NCBI RefSeq assembly: GCF_001747405.1
Contig: NZ_CP017305.1
Location: 1,940,001 to 2,004,000 of the forward strand
Direction: 5' to 3'
Length of the DNA: 64,000 nt
DNA from: Chlorobaculum limnaeum
GTDB taxonomy: Bacteria > Bacteroidota > Chlorobiia > Chlorobiales > Chlorobiaceae
In this document: positions 49,798 through 58,679 of the stretch, in pieces
Layout: each line of letters opens with the position of its first letter
How positions within the stretch are numbered: the stretch's first letter is position 1
Made by a program: the position numbers and the translations under genes
Notes under the pieces: model-generated
Database searches by the model: none
What the model saw: the letters and a program-made list of their open reading frames with translations, nothing else
What the model was told of the DNA's origin: nothing

Positions 49798-51353
49798 TAC
49801 CGGACGCGGGCTTCGATCACGATGGTTTTTCCGAGCACCGCTTCGAGCCAGGACTTCAGGCCGCCCGCCGCCCAGAGTTCGATGTCCGGTTCGAACCGCG
49901 TGAGCGCTTCGAGTACGATGCGCTCCTGGTCGAGGCGGGCCGTGATCGACTGCACGTTCTGGCGGTGGCCCCGTTCGAGGCCGTTCGAAATGCGCAGGAT
50001 GCCGGAAAGCACATCGACCGCGCGGCGGTGCGAGGGCTTGAGCTGAAAGTAGAGCGGATGCTTCTCGGTGGGCGGCTGCTTGCGGTGGTAGCGGGCGACG
50101 TTGCCGATAATCTCGATCTCGGTCGGCGCAAAGCCCCGCAGGTCGGCGTTCATGATGATGTACTGGCTGTGCTTGTGGTGCGCCGAGATCGAGATGAACT
50201 CCCCGACGTTATGCAGCATCGCCGCGTATTCGAGCAGCTCACGATAACGCTCCTTGAGTCCGTGCAGTGGTTGCAGCTCATCGAACATCATCAACGAGAG
50301 CCGCGCCACCTGCTCCGCGTGCGGCTTGTGCCAGTTGCAGCGGTAGCCGAGTTCCGTCACGCTCTGCCGCCGGATGTCGTGCTGGCTGCTGCCGTCGCGC
50401 CCGCGGATGGAGGCGATGAAATGCAGCACCATCCCCTCGCGCAGTGCCGAATCGGAGATGACCACCTCCCTGATGCCGAACACCCGGAAGATGGTGTCGA
50501 AGAGGATGAGGCCCGGCACGATCAGATCGACGCGCTTTTCGTCGAGGCCGGTCAGCTTGCGCCGCGCCGGAGCATCCATCGTGATCACCTGCCGGTAGAA
50601 ACTTTCGAACTCCTGCCGGGTGAAGCCGCTCTGGTTCAGCACCTCCACCGCGTCCGCATCCTTGCCCGACCGGATCATGCGGGCGATATTCTGCGCCGTA
50701 CCCGACGAGGCGATGGCGCGGTTCACGCCGAGATCGCGCGCCATCTCCGCCGCGCCGCCATACATTTCGGCAGCGAAAAACTGCTGCAACAGCTTCAGCT
50801 CGTGCGTCGAAACAGGATCGGAGGTCACGAAACGCTCCAGCATTCTGGCCACGCCGATCTTGCGGCTTTCGAGCAGATGCACCTTCGACTTGTCGGCGAT
50901 GATGAACTCCACCGAACCGCCGCCGATGTCGAAGAGCAGATCGGGCCGGTCGCGCAGCGTGACGGCGTTGCGCACGCCGTAGTAGATGAACTGCGCCTCC
51001 TCCTTGCCGGTGATCACCCGCACCTTCAGGCCGGTCTCCTGCCGCACCATTTCGATGAATTCGTCGCGATTCTCCGCCTCGCGGATGGCGCTGGTGGCGA
51101 AAGCGAGGATATGGTGCGGCGCGACGCCCCGCTGGGTGGCCAGCACGATGAAGTTACGGAGCGTGGCCACGCCAGCCTCCATCGCCCCTGCATCGAGTTT
51201 TTTGGAGGAAATACTGCCGCGCCCGATGCAGATCATATCCTTGACACGGTCGATCTCGACGATCCCCTTCTCTTCACTCTCCTCGACGATGACCATGTGG
51301 AAAGAGTTTGTACCGAGATCGATGGCGGCCAGCCTGAGTTTTTCTGTTGACAT
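49797..51353 (-). CDS. Ppx/GppA-family phosphatase
   Basis: 518 residues from the ATG at 51353. The ASKHA phosphate-binding motif AAIDLGTNSFHMVI starts at residue 8, followed by FATSAIREAENRDE and LLFDIGGGSVEFI. A C-terminal HD-like helical domain (HNVGEFISISAHHKHSQYII, near 370-400) is present, as in exopolyphosphatase/guanosine pentaphosphatase proteins. It removes phosphate from polyphosphate or pppGpp. Overlaps pabBC by one base. Confidence 0.93.
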   Translation of the reverse strand: MSTEKLRLAAIDLGTNSFHMVIVEESEEKGIVEIDRVKDMICIGRGSISSKKLDAGAMEAGVATLRNFIVLATQRGVAPHHILAFATSAIREAENRDEFIEMVRQETGLKVRVITGKEEAQFIYYGVRNAVTLRDRPDLLFDIGGGSVEFIIADKSKVHLLESRKIGVARMLERFVTSDPVSTHELKLLQQFFAAEMYGGAAEMARDLGVNRAIASSGTAQNIARMIRSGKDADAVEVLNQSGFTRQEFESFYRQVITMDAPARRKLTGLDEKRVDLIVPGLILFDTIFRVFGIREVVISDSALREGMVLHFIASIRGRDGSSQHDIRRQSVTELGYRCNWHKPHAEQVARLSLMMFDELQPLHGLKERYRELLEYAAMLHNVGEFISISAHHKHSQYIIMNADLRGFAPTEIEIIGNVARYHRKQPPTEKHPLYFQLKPSHRRAVDVLSGILRISNGLERGHRQNVQSITARLDQERIVLEALTRFEPDIELWAAGGLKSWLEAVLGKTIVIEARVR

Positions 51354-51741
51354 GCGCGTGAGACTGATAACGAAAACTTCCGGGAATAAAATAAGCGATT
51401 TAAGGGAAAAACGAACCTGGCGCGTCCCGGTGTTCTGTGAGCTTGTCGATCTTGCCGACGCCGGTATCACGATTCAGCTTGACATGATGCTCTCACGCTC
51501 CTTCTTTGCGAGCATGAAGAAGTCATCCATGCGAACATACCGTGAGCTGGATTGCCACGCAGCTTCGCTCCTCGCAATGACAGCCGCAAACGTGGTAAAA
51601 TTCGACAGGCCCGTGTAATGATTTTCCTGCTTTCTGTATTTGCCTGCTCACCTTTCCGCATCCGGCTTTTCAGTGTATATTCAGCTTGGAATTTCGTAAG
51701 GACTGCATTATGTATAACGTTTTCGAACCACTTTTCGCGTA
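51354..51741. other. intergenic region between divergent genes
   Basis: 388 bp containing a dispersed repeat of the type GCTGGATTGCCACGCAGCTTC ... CTCGCAATGACAGC (about 51547-51590). Promoters for both flanking genes should lie here but none is clear. No gene supported. Confidence 0.5.
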
Positions 51742-52422
51742 ATGAATCGATCATCCAAAAACGTCAAGATCGAACCGGATTCCGACCATCTCGACTTCCG
51801 TTACGAGTTAGCGCGCAAGGCGATTCATCTCTCTTCCCTCCTGATTCCGCTGATTTACTGGCACATCGGCAGAAAACAGGCTCTGCTGATCCTCGCTCCA
51901 GTGACGGCTGGATTCCTGCTTGTCGATGTATTCAAGCATTTCGTGCCATTCATTTCAACCTGGTACCACTCGACCTTCGGCACCATGCTGCGCGGCCATG
52001 AGTTGAGCCGGGAGCGGCTGCATCTGAACGGCGCAACCTGGATCACGCTGGCGGCGTTCGTCCTGATCGCCTTTTTCCCGAAAACGATCGCCGTCGCCTC
52101 CTTCGCGATGGTCTCGGTGTCGGACACTGTGGCGGCGCTGGTGGGCAAGAAGTTCGGCCGTCACCGTTTCGGTCAGAAAAGCATTGAAGGGAGCCTCGCG
52201 TTTTTCGTGAGCGCTCTCATTATCGTCTCGCTTATTCCCGGCCTGCTGTTCCCGGTCGGCATTGTCATGGCTGTGGCAGGAACCTTCACCGAAGCGCTTG
52301 TTCTCAAGATCGGCGCTTTCAGGATCGACGACAATTTCAGCGTGCCGCTGGCCGGAGCCGTCGCGGGCCTCCTCTGCTACATCTGGCTTTTCCCCGAAGC
52401 GTTGCAAGCGCTCGCCCGCTGA
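51742..52422 (+). CDS. diacylglycerol/polyprenol (phytol) kinase-like membrane protein
   Basis: 226 residues with six or seven membrane segments. The pattern fits the SEC59/DGK1/VTE5 superfamily: ARKAIHLSSLLIPLIYW at the start, LSRERLHLNGATWI, SVSDTVAALVGKKFGRHRFG and KSIEGSLAFFVSALI. Members use CTP to phosphorylate dolichol, diacylglycerol or phytol. In a green sulfur bacterium a phytol or farnesol kinase serving chlorophyll or quinone tails would make sense, but the substrate is not visible from the sequence. Confidence 0.82.
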   Translation: MNRSSKNVKIEPDSDHLDFRYELARKAIHLSSLLIPLIYWHIGRKQALLILAPVTAGFLLVDVFKHFVPFISTWYHSTFGTMLRGHELSRERLHLNGATWITLAAFVLIAFFPKTIAVASFAMVSVSDTVAALVGKKFGRHRFGQKSIEGSLAFFVSALIIVSLIPGLLFPVGIVMAVAGTFTEALVLKIGAFRIDDNFSVPLAGAVAGLLCYIWLFPEALQALAR

Positions 52423-52439
52423 CCGCTGACCGCGAGACG

Positions 52440-53384
52440 ATGCAGACCCTCGTGACCGACCGGCCCGAAGAGGCCGCAAACTGGCTCAACCGTGGCGAAA
52501 CGGTGGCCTTTCCGACCGAAACTGTCTACGGCCTCGGCGCCGACGCTTTCGATGCGGAGGCGGTGGCAAAGATTTTCAGCGCGAAAGGGCGACCGTCTGA
52601 CAATCCGCTGATCGTGCACGTGGCGACGCCCGACCGCATCGGCGAGGTGGCGGCGGAGATCGGCGAGATGGCAGAGATGCTCGTCGAGCGCTTCTTCCCC
52701 GGTCCGCTGACCCTCGTGCTGAAAAAGCGCAACTCCGTACCGGAGATCGTCTCCGCCGGACTGCCGACGATTGGGGTGCGCTGCCCGTCGCACCCGGTGG
52801 CTGCGGAATTCTTGAAATACTGCAAGCACCCGGTCGCCGCGCCCTCCGCGAACGTTTCAGGCCGCCCAAGCCCGACCGACTGGAAAACCGTCTATCACGA
52901 CCTCGGCGGCAGAATCGCCTGCCTGTTGCGCGGCGAACCAAGCACCATCGGCCTCGAATCGACCATCGTTGACTGCTCCGTCAACCCACCGCGCCTCCTG
53001 CGCACCGGAGCCGTCAGCATCGAAAGCCTCCGAGAGCTGGTTCCCGATCTGGAAATTGCGACTGTCTGCAAACCCGGCGAAGCCCCAAAAAGCCCCGGCC
53101 AAAAGTACCGTCACTACAGCCCCGAAGCCGAAATCGTGCTCGTCGAAACCCCGCCCCAAAGCCTGCCGACAGACTCCCGATCCGCATGGATCGGCCTCGC
53201 CGCCCCGCCAGCCGGAGCCACGAAATCACTCCGATGCCGCGATATGGACGAATACGCCCGCGTTCTGTTCGTATTTTTTCGGATGTGCGACGCCGAGGGA
53301 ATTGGCAGGATTTATTGCGAGTTACCGCCAGAAGAGGGAATTGGACGGGCAATACGGGATAGATTGGTTAAGGCGGCGGGATAA
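52440..53384 (+). CDS. sua5: L-threonylcarbamoyladenylate synthase, Sua5 type
   Basis: 314 residues. The YrdC domain covers about 1-200: GETVAFPTETVYGLGADAF, SAKGRPSDNPLIVHV, KYCKHPVAAPSANVSGRPSP and LESTIVDCSVNPPRLLRTGA. An extra C-terminal domain (about 215-314) makes this the longer Sua5 form. It forms threonylcarbamoyl-AMP for the t6A modification of tRNAs. It starts 17 bp after the kinase-like gene. Confidence 0.94.
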   Translation: MQTLVTDRPEEAANWLNRGETVAFPTETVYGLGADAFDAEAVAKIFSAKGRPSDNPLIVHVATPDRIGEVAAEIGEMAEMLVERFFPGPLTLVLKKRNSVPEIVSAGLPTIGVRCPSHPVAAEFLKYCKHPVAAPSANVSGRPSPTDWKTVYHDLGGRIACLLRGEPSTIGLESTIVDCSVNPPRLLRTGAVSIESLRELVPDLEIATVCKPGEAPKSPGQKYRHYSPEAEIVLVETPPQSLPTDSRSAWIGLAAPPAGATKSLRCRDMDEYARVLFVFFRMCDAEGIGRIYCELPPEEGIGRAIRDRLVKAAG

Positions 53385-53416
53385 GAGGTTATGGAAATAA
53401 ACAATAAATAAATATT

Positions 53417-54265
53417 TTAAAAAATGTTTTGAATACGAGGTATCATTATTCCTTTATCCTCCATCCATTTCCATAGAGCTGATGGAATAGTTTCATCGCA
53501 ATTCAATGGATCAAACTCCTTGTATAGCTGACCTACGAGATCGGTTGGTAAAGTCTTAAGTGTACGATCTTTAAGTAAACAAACTGGCTTATCAAGTCCT
53601 AATAAATACCCGACTTCCAGAGAAACGTTTGGATTGAATGTATCACTCTCTATTCTCTCAAACACGGCAATGCCAAAACGGCAACCATAGACATACGTCA
53701 AGATATTTAAAAACAAGTTATCATGATACTGCTTGTCATCAGCGCGCAGTGCAAAATATTGATGGGGTTCAAGAGCACTCCTGATGCCACCTAAAATCGA
53801 TCTGTGAACTTTAGAGTTGCCGAACTGCATCATAACAAAAGTCAGCCTTGTTGGATCAGGAAAGTCTTTCCTGAAAGCTGCAAGACTTGCTGTAATCTCA
53901 ATTGGAGGTCGGCGTTGCAAGATGTCTTCAAACGGAGCAAAATTAGTATCAACTGCACGGAAACCTTCAGGCGTGATATAGCATTCACGAGAATCTTCTA
54001 ACTCACGCTCTATCATAATTGAGGTTGATCCTGTTGATCGACGTCTGCTATTTGTAAGTGAAAATATAAGCCCAGAACGTGTTAGGGCTTCGAGTCCGAG
54101 CCGAGACAAACCTTTGACTTGAATAAACTTGTTATTTTGTAGACGTATAACTGGAGTTCCCAGCTGGTAAACCACGTAAAATTCTTCATCTATTGTTTTT
54201 TCACGCACTAATTTCACCAAGTCTCGCAGACATTCCTTATGTAAATCTGTAAGCGTAAATTGCAT
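53417..54265 (-). CDS. TIR-like/nucleotide-binding domain protein, possible defence effector
   Basis: 282 residues. The N-terminal part (about 1-110) looks like a winged helix (FIQVKGLSRLGLEALTRSGL, YITPEGFRAV). The C-terminal part (about 135-265) has the look of TIR-like or deoxyribosyltransferase-like domains: LTFVMMQFGNSKVHRSILGG, RFGIAVFERIESDTFNPNVS then LEVGYLLGLDKPVCLLKDRT and LPTDLVGQLYKEFDP. The Glu in LEVGY is in the place of the catalytic Glu of TIR NADases. The region is much more AT-rich than its neighbours and lies with other accessory genes. Defence function is an inference. Confidence 0.7.
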   Translation of the reverse strand: MQFTLTDLHKECLRDLVKLVREKTIDEEFYVVYQLGTPVIRLQNNKFIQVKGLSRLGLEALTRSGLIFSLTNSRRRSTGSTSIMIERELEDSRECYITPEGFRAVDTNFAPFEDILQRRPPIEITASLAAFRKDFPDPTRLTFVMMQFGNSKVHRSILGGIRSALEPHQYFALRADDKQYHDNLFLNILTYVYGCRFGIAVFERIESDTFNPNVSLEVGYLLGLDKPVCLLKDRTLKTLPTDLVGQLYKEFDPLNCDETIPSALWKWMEDKGIMIPRIQNIF

Positions 54266-54276
54266 AAGTCACTATT

Positions 54277-54396
54277 TCAAATGAAAAGATTCGCTAGCCT
54301 GAACGCGCCGTGCACACCAGTTATCACCATCTGCGCTCCAATGACGGCGAGAATCAGGGCCATCATTCGCGTGATAACGCCCAACGCGATAGTCAT
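54277..54396 (-). pseudogene. C-terminal relic of a MarC-family membrane protein
   Basis: The minus-strand frame encodes MTIALGVITRMMALILAVIG then AQMVITGVHGAF, which resembles the last membrane helix of MarC/NAAT proteins (about 200 residues when intact), and a stop at 54277-54279. The rest of the gene is missing; the YgiT-type gene ends directly before it. It marks a deletion or integration point inside a former marC gene. Confidence 0.6.
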
Positions 54397-54398
54397 TT

Positions 54399-54611
54399 TT
54401 ATGCTGTCTTTGCAAACTTTTGCGTTTGCTCCTCAACAGCTTTGACTAACTCCTGAATCACATCAACTTCCTTTTCCTCAAAATACGATTCTCCGCATTG
54501 AGAGCAAACCCACGCAGGAATTTCATCGAGACTGACATGAACACCGTCTCTGTCAATGTGAAATGGCGCAGTACCTTTTTTCATTTCGGCTTGACAGTAC
54601 ATACATTCCAT
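54399..54611 (-). CDS. YgiT-type zinc finger protein
   Basis: 70 residues from the ATG at 54611. Two Cys pairs, C-X2-C near the start (MECMYCQAEMKKG) and WVCSQCGESYF in the middle, form the MqsA-like/YgiT zinc finger. A short helix follows (DVIQELVKAVEEQTQKFAKT). There is no MqsA HTH domain. Such genes are usually the antitoxin-side partner of DUF4258 or MqsR-like toxins; no such partner is adjacent, but the DUF2442 gene is 23 bp upstream in the same direction. Confidence 0.85.
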   Translation of the reverse strand: MECMYCQAEMKKGTAPFHIDRDGVHVSLDEIPAWVCSQCGESYFEEKEVDVIQELVKAVEEQTQKFAKTA

Positions 54612-54634
54612 ATTTATCGCCTCATTAAAATCTG

Positions 54635-54883
54635 CTATGAAATAGATTCTCCGTGGCTCCACAGCTCATATTCGCTAATATCGATGTCACCATTCCAGAC
54701 CACAGCATACCCGCCTTGCTCGACTTTCACGGATTTAAACAAAGCAGCATCCTTTAACGGCGAAAACATATCGATACTCAACAACGGAGTAATATCGTAT
54801 TTCTTCTTTTCATCATTGTCGAACTCCACCAACAAGGTATTGTCGTCAAGTGTCGATACCGCTTTAACTTTTGGATATTTCAT
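54635..54883 (-). CDS. DUF2442 family protein
   Basis: 82 residues from the ATG at 54883 (GGAG upstream). Family pattern: VKAVSTLDDNTLLVEFDNDE, KKYDITPLLS, LFKSVKVEQGGYAVVWNGDI and DISEYELW. DUF2442 proteins are commonly encoded right after DUF4160 proteins, and the pair behaves like a toxin-antitoxin module in genome surveys; no mechanism is established. It starts 3 bp after the DUF4160 stop. Confidence 0.9.
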   Translation of the reverse strand: MKYPKVKAVSTLDDNTLLVEFDNDEKKKYDITPLLSIDMFSPLKDAALFKSVKVEQGGYAVVWNGDIDISEYELWSHGESIS

Positions 54884-54886
54884 CAC

Positions 54887-55135
54887 TTACTCCAACGGTG
54901 GCAATTTGTGATATTTACCGCTATTCCACATTTTTTTCATCTCGTCTTTATTCACCGTAGCCCATTCAACAACCAACCTCTTGGCCCTCATAGGCAAGTT
55001 GCCTTCAATCATCTCAAGCGTGTCAATATCGAACACCCCAATATACTCACCATACTGCGCGTGAAAATGGGGCGGAGGGTGATCACCGAAAAAGAGCTTG
55101 ATAACGATCCCGTAAAACCTTGCTATTTCTGGCAT
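54887..55135 (-). CDS. DUF4160 family protein
   Basis: 82 residues from the ATG at 55135, with AAGGAGG at 5-nt spacing. The pattern is ARFYGIVIKLFFGDHPPPHF, HAQYGEYIGVFDIDTLEMIE and GNLPMRAKRLVVEWATVNKD, typical of DUF4160. The HPPPHFHA stretch is the family hallmark. It is the first gene of the DUF4160-DUF2442-YgiT group, AT-rich compared with the flanking housekeeping genes. Confidence 0.92.
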   Translation of the reverse strand: MPEIARFYGIVIKLFFGDHPPPHFHAQYGEYIGVFDIDTLEMIEGNLPMRAKRLVVEWATVNKDEMKKMWNSGKYHKLPPLE

Positions 55136-55199
55136 TTCAACCTCCTTATTATACATTTGATTTTCCGGTAATTCAACCCCTGCTGCACCACCATTCCTC

Positions 55200-57200
55200 T
55201 CAGAACTTCCACATGCACCCCACGTGAAACGAGCTGGGCGAGGCGGTGTTGCGGAGGTCGTTGCCGCTGCTGTAGACTTCGCGGTCGTCGTACCATGTCG
55301 TTTCGTATTTGGCGGTCAGGTTGAAGTTTTTCACCGGCTCGAAATCGAGCACGATGAACCACGCCTTGCCGCGCCCGTAGTAGGCGTTGAGCGTGTAGAC
55401 CAGCGGCAGGTCGTCTTCGTAGGCGTAGAGCGCGGCGTCGTAGCTGTCGGTGTCGAAGCGGGCCAAGCGGGTTTTGAGCGTGACGGGGCCGGTTTGCCAG
55501 TTGAGCTGCTGGTAGAGAAGCCACCCCTCTTCGCTCTCGACTCCGCTGATGAAGTGGCTCCGGAGGCTCTTGAAGGCGGCGCGCGATTTCAGCGTGATAT
55601 TCGAAGAACATCGGGCCGACAGGGCGATCTGTGCCCGGTTGGTGATTTTGGGCACCGGCAGGTAATACGAGCGTTTGGCGTCGGCATCGTACTGCTTTTT
55701 GGCCTCCTCCTTCTCCTTGTGCTGAAGCATCACATCCCAGCTCATCCAGCGGTTCTGCTTCCAGGTGGCGTAAAATCGCGTTTCGTAGCCCGATGATGGA
55801 AGGGCGTAATACCGCTTGTCGAGCACCGGAAATCTGAATTTATCGTACAAACCGGCGAGAGTCAGGTTGTCGAGCACTTTTGCCTTCAGGCCGACATAGA
55901 GGCCGCTTTCGTTCGCAGCATTGTCGCCCCGCTCCGAAAACGCGGCGGCGAACGGGGAGTAGTACTCGAAAGCGTAGTCACGCATGGAGACAACGCCGGT
56001 AATCCCCTCGCCCAGATCGGCCTGAACGCCGCAGATCCATGACGTGGCGTCGGACTCCTCCGCATAGGCGGACTCGCCGAAAACCTGCACATTGCGATAG
56101 ACGGCGCTCGCCTCGACCGATGCAAGCTGGCTGCCGTGCTCGCCGCCAAGCGATTCGAGCGGCAAATCATACCGGAGGTTCGCCCAGGTCGCGCCGATGG
56201 CGGTGCTCAATTCGCCAGCGCGATACCGGTATCGGAGATTCACCCCCTTGACCTTCTGGGTCAGGACATCCTTTTTCTTCAGCTCGTTCTCCGTGCGATG
56301 ATAGCCGCCGGTCGCAATGCTCGTGACCACGCCATTCTTGATGGTCGCGTCGAGCTTGTTGCTCGAAGTGAACGCCGTCAGCTCGAATGGCTCCGGTGAG
56401 AGCGTCGCCGCCGCGCCTTGCAGGAAGTTATCCTCGCCCGCCGAGTTGTAGGGTCGGAGCCCCGGGGCGAAAAGCAGAACGCCATCGACGGCGTCCGAGC
56501 CTTTAAAAAAGTAGCGCCCCTGGCCAAAGAGCAAGCCCTGCCCGAAGCTGAGCCTGTAATTTCCGGCAACCGCCTGCGTCAGGATGCCGATCCGCTCGGC
56601 GTGAACGTTGAACGAGAGAAAGTCGTCGATATCCGGCTCGCCGACATCACTGTCCGAAAGGAGATGCACGCCGTAGTGCTCAGTGGCCGCCTGAAAGCGA
56701 CTGTAAGCGTGACGATTGTCTCCGGCATATTTGCCGTTTTTGATTCCAGCGCGTGGCGGATCCTCCCAATAAACGCGCCCGATCACGCTGCCCCGGAGTT
56801 TTTCTCGTGACTCTTTTTTCTTTTCTGCGGGCGGCAGCTCGAACGAGAGATACGGGGCGATCCGGCGGGCGGCATCGACGCCGATCACCGCTTCGAGACC
56901 GGCGATGGAGTCGAGCGGGCCTCGCTTTCGCCGCCAGTCGATGATCTTTGTCGCTTCGGCGGCGGAGAGCAGCGGCAGTGCGAGCAATCGCTCTTCGGTG
57001 GCGAGATTGACGGGAATTTTGTTCTGCCGCAGCTCTTCGAGATCGCTGAAGAGCACTTCGGCATTACCTTCGGATTCAGAACGGTCGAGCAGCTCTTCGA
57101 ACGAGTCGAAAGCCAGCGCTGGTACTGGCGAGGCTACGGACGCCAAAAGCAGGGCCAGCGCCGTCATGCGGCGCAGCCGGGTGGTGTATGTCGGTTTCAT
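55200..57200 (-). CDS. helix-hairpin-helix outer-membrane beta-barrel protein
   Basis: 666 residues. Signal peptide at 1-30. Residues 60-115 carry ComEA-like helix-hairpin-helix motifs (KIPVNLATEERLLALPLLSA, RKRGPLDSIAGLEAVIGVDA). The remainder is a long beta barrel ending in Phe (VGCMWKF). This architecture is known from Bacteroidetes and Chlorobi proteins of unknown role; the HhH domain suggests contact with DNA or protein at the outer membrane, perhaps in DNA uptake. It stands alone. Confidence 0.78.
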   Translation of the reverse strand: MKPTYTTRLRRMTALALLLASVASPVPALAFDSFEELLDRSESEGNAEVLFSDLEELRQNKIPVNLATEERLLALPLLSAAEATKIIDWRRKRGPLDSIAGLEAVIGVDAARRIAPYLSFELPPAEKKKESREKLRGSVIGRVYWEDPPRAGIKNGKYAGDNRHAYSRFQAATEHYGVHLLSDSDVGEPDIDDFLSFNVHAERIGILTQAVAGNYRLSFGQGLLFGQGRYFFKGSDAVDGVLLFAPGLRPYNSAGEDNFLQGAAATLSPEPFELTAFTSSNKLDATIKNGVVTSIATGGYHRTENELKKKDVLTQKVKGVNLRYRYRAGELSTAIGATWANLRYDLPLESLGGEHGSQLASVEASAVYRNVQVFGESAYAEESDATSWICGVQADLGEGITGVVSMRDYAFEYYSPFAAAFSERGDNAANESGLYVGLKAKVLDNLTLAGLYDKFRFPVLDKRYYALPSSGYETRFYATWKQNRWMSWDVMLQHKEKEEAKKQYDADAKRSYYLPVPKITNRAQIALSARCSSNITLKSRAAFKSLRSHFISGVESEEGWLLYQQLNWQTGPVTLKTRLARFDTDSYDAALYAYEDDLPLVYTLNAYYGRGKAWFIVLDFEPVKNFNLTAKYETTWYDDREVYSSGNDLRNTASPSSFHVGCMWKF

Positions 57201-57274
57201 CGCAAGGGGTCGATGAAGGTTGGAGAGAAAAAGGCGAGGCGTTTGAGACGCCAGGAGAAACGATTACAATATAA

Positions 57275-58018
57275 TCACTGGCCGCGACACAAGCGATAGA
57301 GTTTTTCCACCTCCTTGCGGGAGAGGAAGCGCCACTCGCCGCGCCGAAGCTCGCCCGGCGTGAGGCCCGCGTAGGCCACGCGGTCGAGCCGCTTGACCTC
57401 GAAGCCGAGGGTGCTGAACATGCGGCGCACCTGGTGGTTTTTGCCCTCGTGGATACCGACGAGCACGCTCATGCCGTCGTCGAGGATTTTTGCCCGGCAA
57501 GGACTCACCTTTTCGCCGGTGTCCTTGAGCCTCATGCCGCTGGTCAGCTTCTGGAGCATCGCGGGCGGGAACTTCTCGTCAAGCGAGGCGAGGTACTCCT
57601 TCTGCACCTGCGACGACGGGTGCATCAACAGATGCGCCAGCGTGCCGTCGTTGGTCAGAAGCAACAGGCCGGTGGTTTTGCGGTCGAGCCGACCGACCGG
57701 AAAGACCCGCTCGGGGACATCGATAAAATCGAGAATCTGCTGGCGGTCGCGCTCGTCATGGCTGGTGGTGATGACGTTCCTCGGCTTGTTGAAGAGGATG
57801 TAGACCTGTTTACTCTCCGGTTCGGCCATGCGCTTGCCATCGACGATCACCTCGTCCTTGCGGGGATCGACCCTCGAACCCGGCTCGACGATGAGCTGGC
57901 CGTTGACGGTCACGCGCCCTTCGAGCACCATCTGGTCGGCGGCCCGGCGCGACGCGACGCCGCACATGGCGAGAAACTTGTTGATCCTGACCTTCTCTTC
58001 CTGCGCCTGCTTTTTCAT
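57275..58018 (-). CDS. rluB: 23S rRNA pseudouridine synthase, RluB/RsuA family
   Basis: 247 residues. N-terminal S4 RNA-binding domain (INKFLAMCGVASRRAADQMV) and the catalytic Asp motif GRLDRKTTGLLLLTNDG, then EGKNHQVRRMFSTLGFEVKR. It converts a uridine in 23S rRNA to pseudouridine. The start overlaps the scpB stop by 4 bp (ATGA), a common pairing. Confidence 0.93.
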   Translation of the reverse strand: MKKQAQEEKVRINKFLAMCGVASRRAADQMVLEGRVTVNGQLIVEPGSRVDPRKDEVIVDGKRMAEPESKQVYILFNKPRNVITTSHDERDRQQILDFIDVPERVFPVGRLDRKTTGLLLLTNDGTLAHLLMHPSSQVQKEYLASLDEKFPPAMLQKLTSGMRLKDTGEKVSPCRAKILDDGMSVLVGIHEGKNHQVRRMFSTLGFEVKRLDRVAYAGLTPGELRRGEWRFLSRKEVEKLYRLCRGQ

Positions 58019-58641
58019 TCAATCGTCTCCGTTCGTGGGTTATCGTCTTCATCTGCGGCCAGCGGCAAAGCGCCTTCGGCCAGGTATTGCTGCTCCTCGT
58101 GCTCCCGAAGTATCTCCTTGATTTCACGCAATTTGGGAAGAGCCTTCAGGTTCGGCAAGTGGAACAGATCGAGAAACGCGGCGCTCGTGCCGTACTGCAA
58201 CGGGCGGCCGGGCGAATCGGCCCTGCCGCGCACCTCGATCAGCCCGCGCGAAAGCAGGCGGTCGATGGAGTAGTCGGGACTCGCGCCCCTGATCTGCTGG
58301 ATTTCGCCCTTCGTGACAGGCTGGTGCCAGGCCACCACGGCGAGCACTTCGAGCATGGAACGCGAAAGCCGCCGCTGGATCACCGGCGCGAGCAACTGGC
58401 GGACGAGATCGGCGAACTCCGGCTCGGTGAGAAAGCGGTAGCCACCGGCGATGGCGTGGATGCGGAAGGTTCTGCCAGTCGCCTCGTAGTCGCCGTTGAG
58501 CTCGTCTACCGCCTCCTGGAGTTCGCGCGGCGTGAGCTTCAGGCCGGTGATCTGGCAGAGCGTCTGGAGATTCACCGGCTCTTCGGCAGAAAAGATCAGC
58601 GCTTCGAGCGACTGGAGTTGTTGTTGGCGCTGTTCCTGCAC
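58015..58641 (-). CDS. scpB: segregation and condensation protein ScpB
   Basis: 208 residues from the GTG at 58641, chosen because VQEQRQQQLQSLEALIFSAE is where the family begins; a longer frame overlaps hisA. Two winged-helix domains: LNGDYEATGRTFRIHAIAGG, FLTEPEFADLVRQLL and SRSMLEVLAVVAWHQPVTKG, EIQQIRGASPDYSIDRLLSR. It works with SMC and ScpA in chromosome condensation. The C-terminal 25 residues are acidic and not conserved. Confidence 0.92.
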   Translation of the reverse strand: MQEQRQQQLQSLEALIFSAEEPVNLQTLCQITGLKLTPRELQEAVDELNGDYEATGRTFRIHAIAGGYRFLTEPEFADLVRQLLAPVIQRRLSRSMLEVLAVVAWHQPVTKGEIQQIRGASPDYSIDRLLSRGLIEVRGRADSPGRPLQYGTSAAFLDLFHLPNLKALPKLREIKEILREHEEQQYLAEGALPLAADEDDNPRTETIE

Positions 58642-58679
58642 GGCGGCTGACGATGGTTGCGCGAGCGATGCGAAGAGCG

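Noticed and set aside
55145-55173. TTGAAT-N17-TATAAT promoter before the DUF4160 gene
   Set aside because: Consensus is good, but transcription would start within the ribosome-binding site, so it is probably coincidental or the start codon differs.
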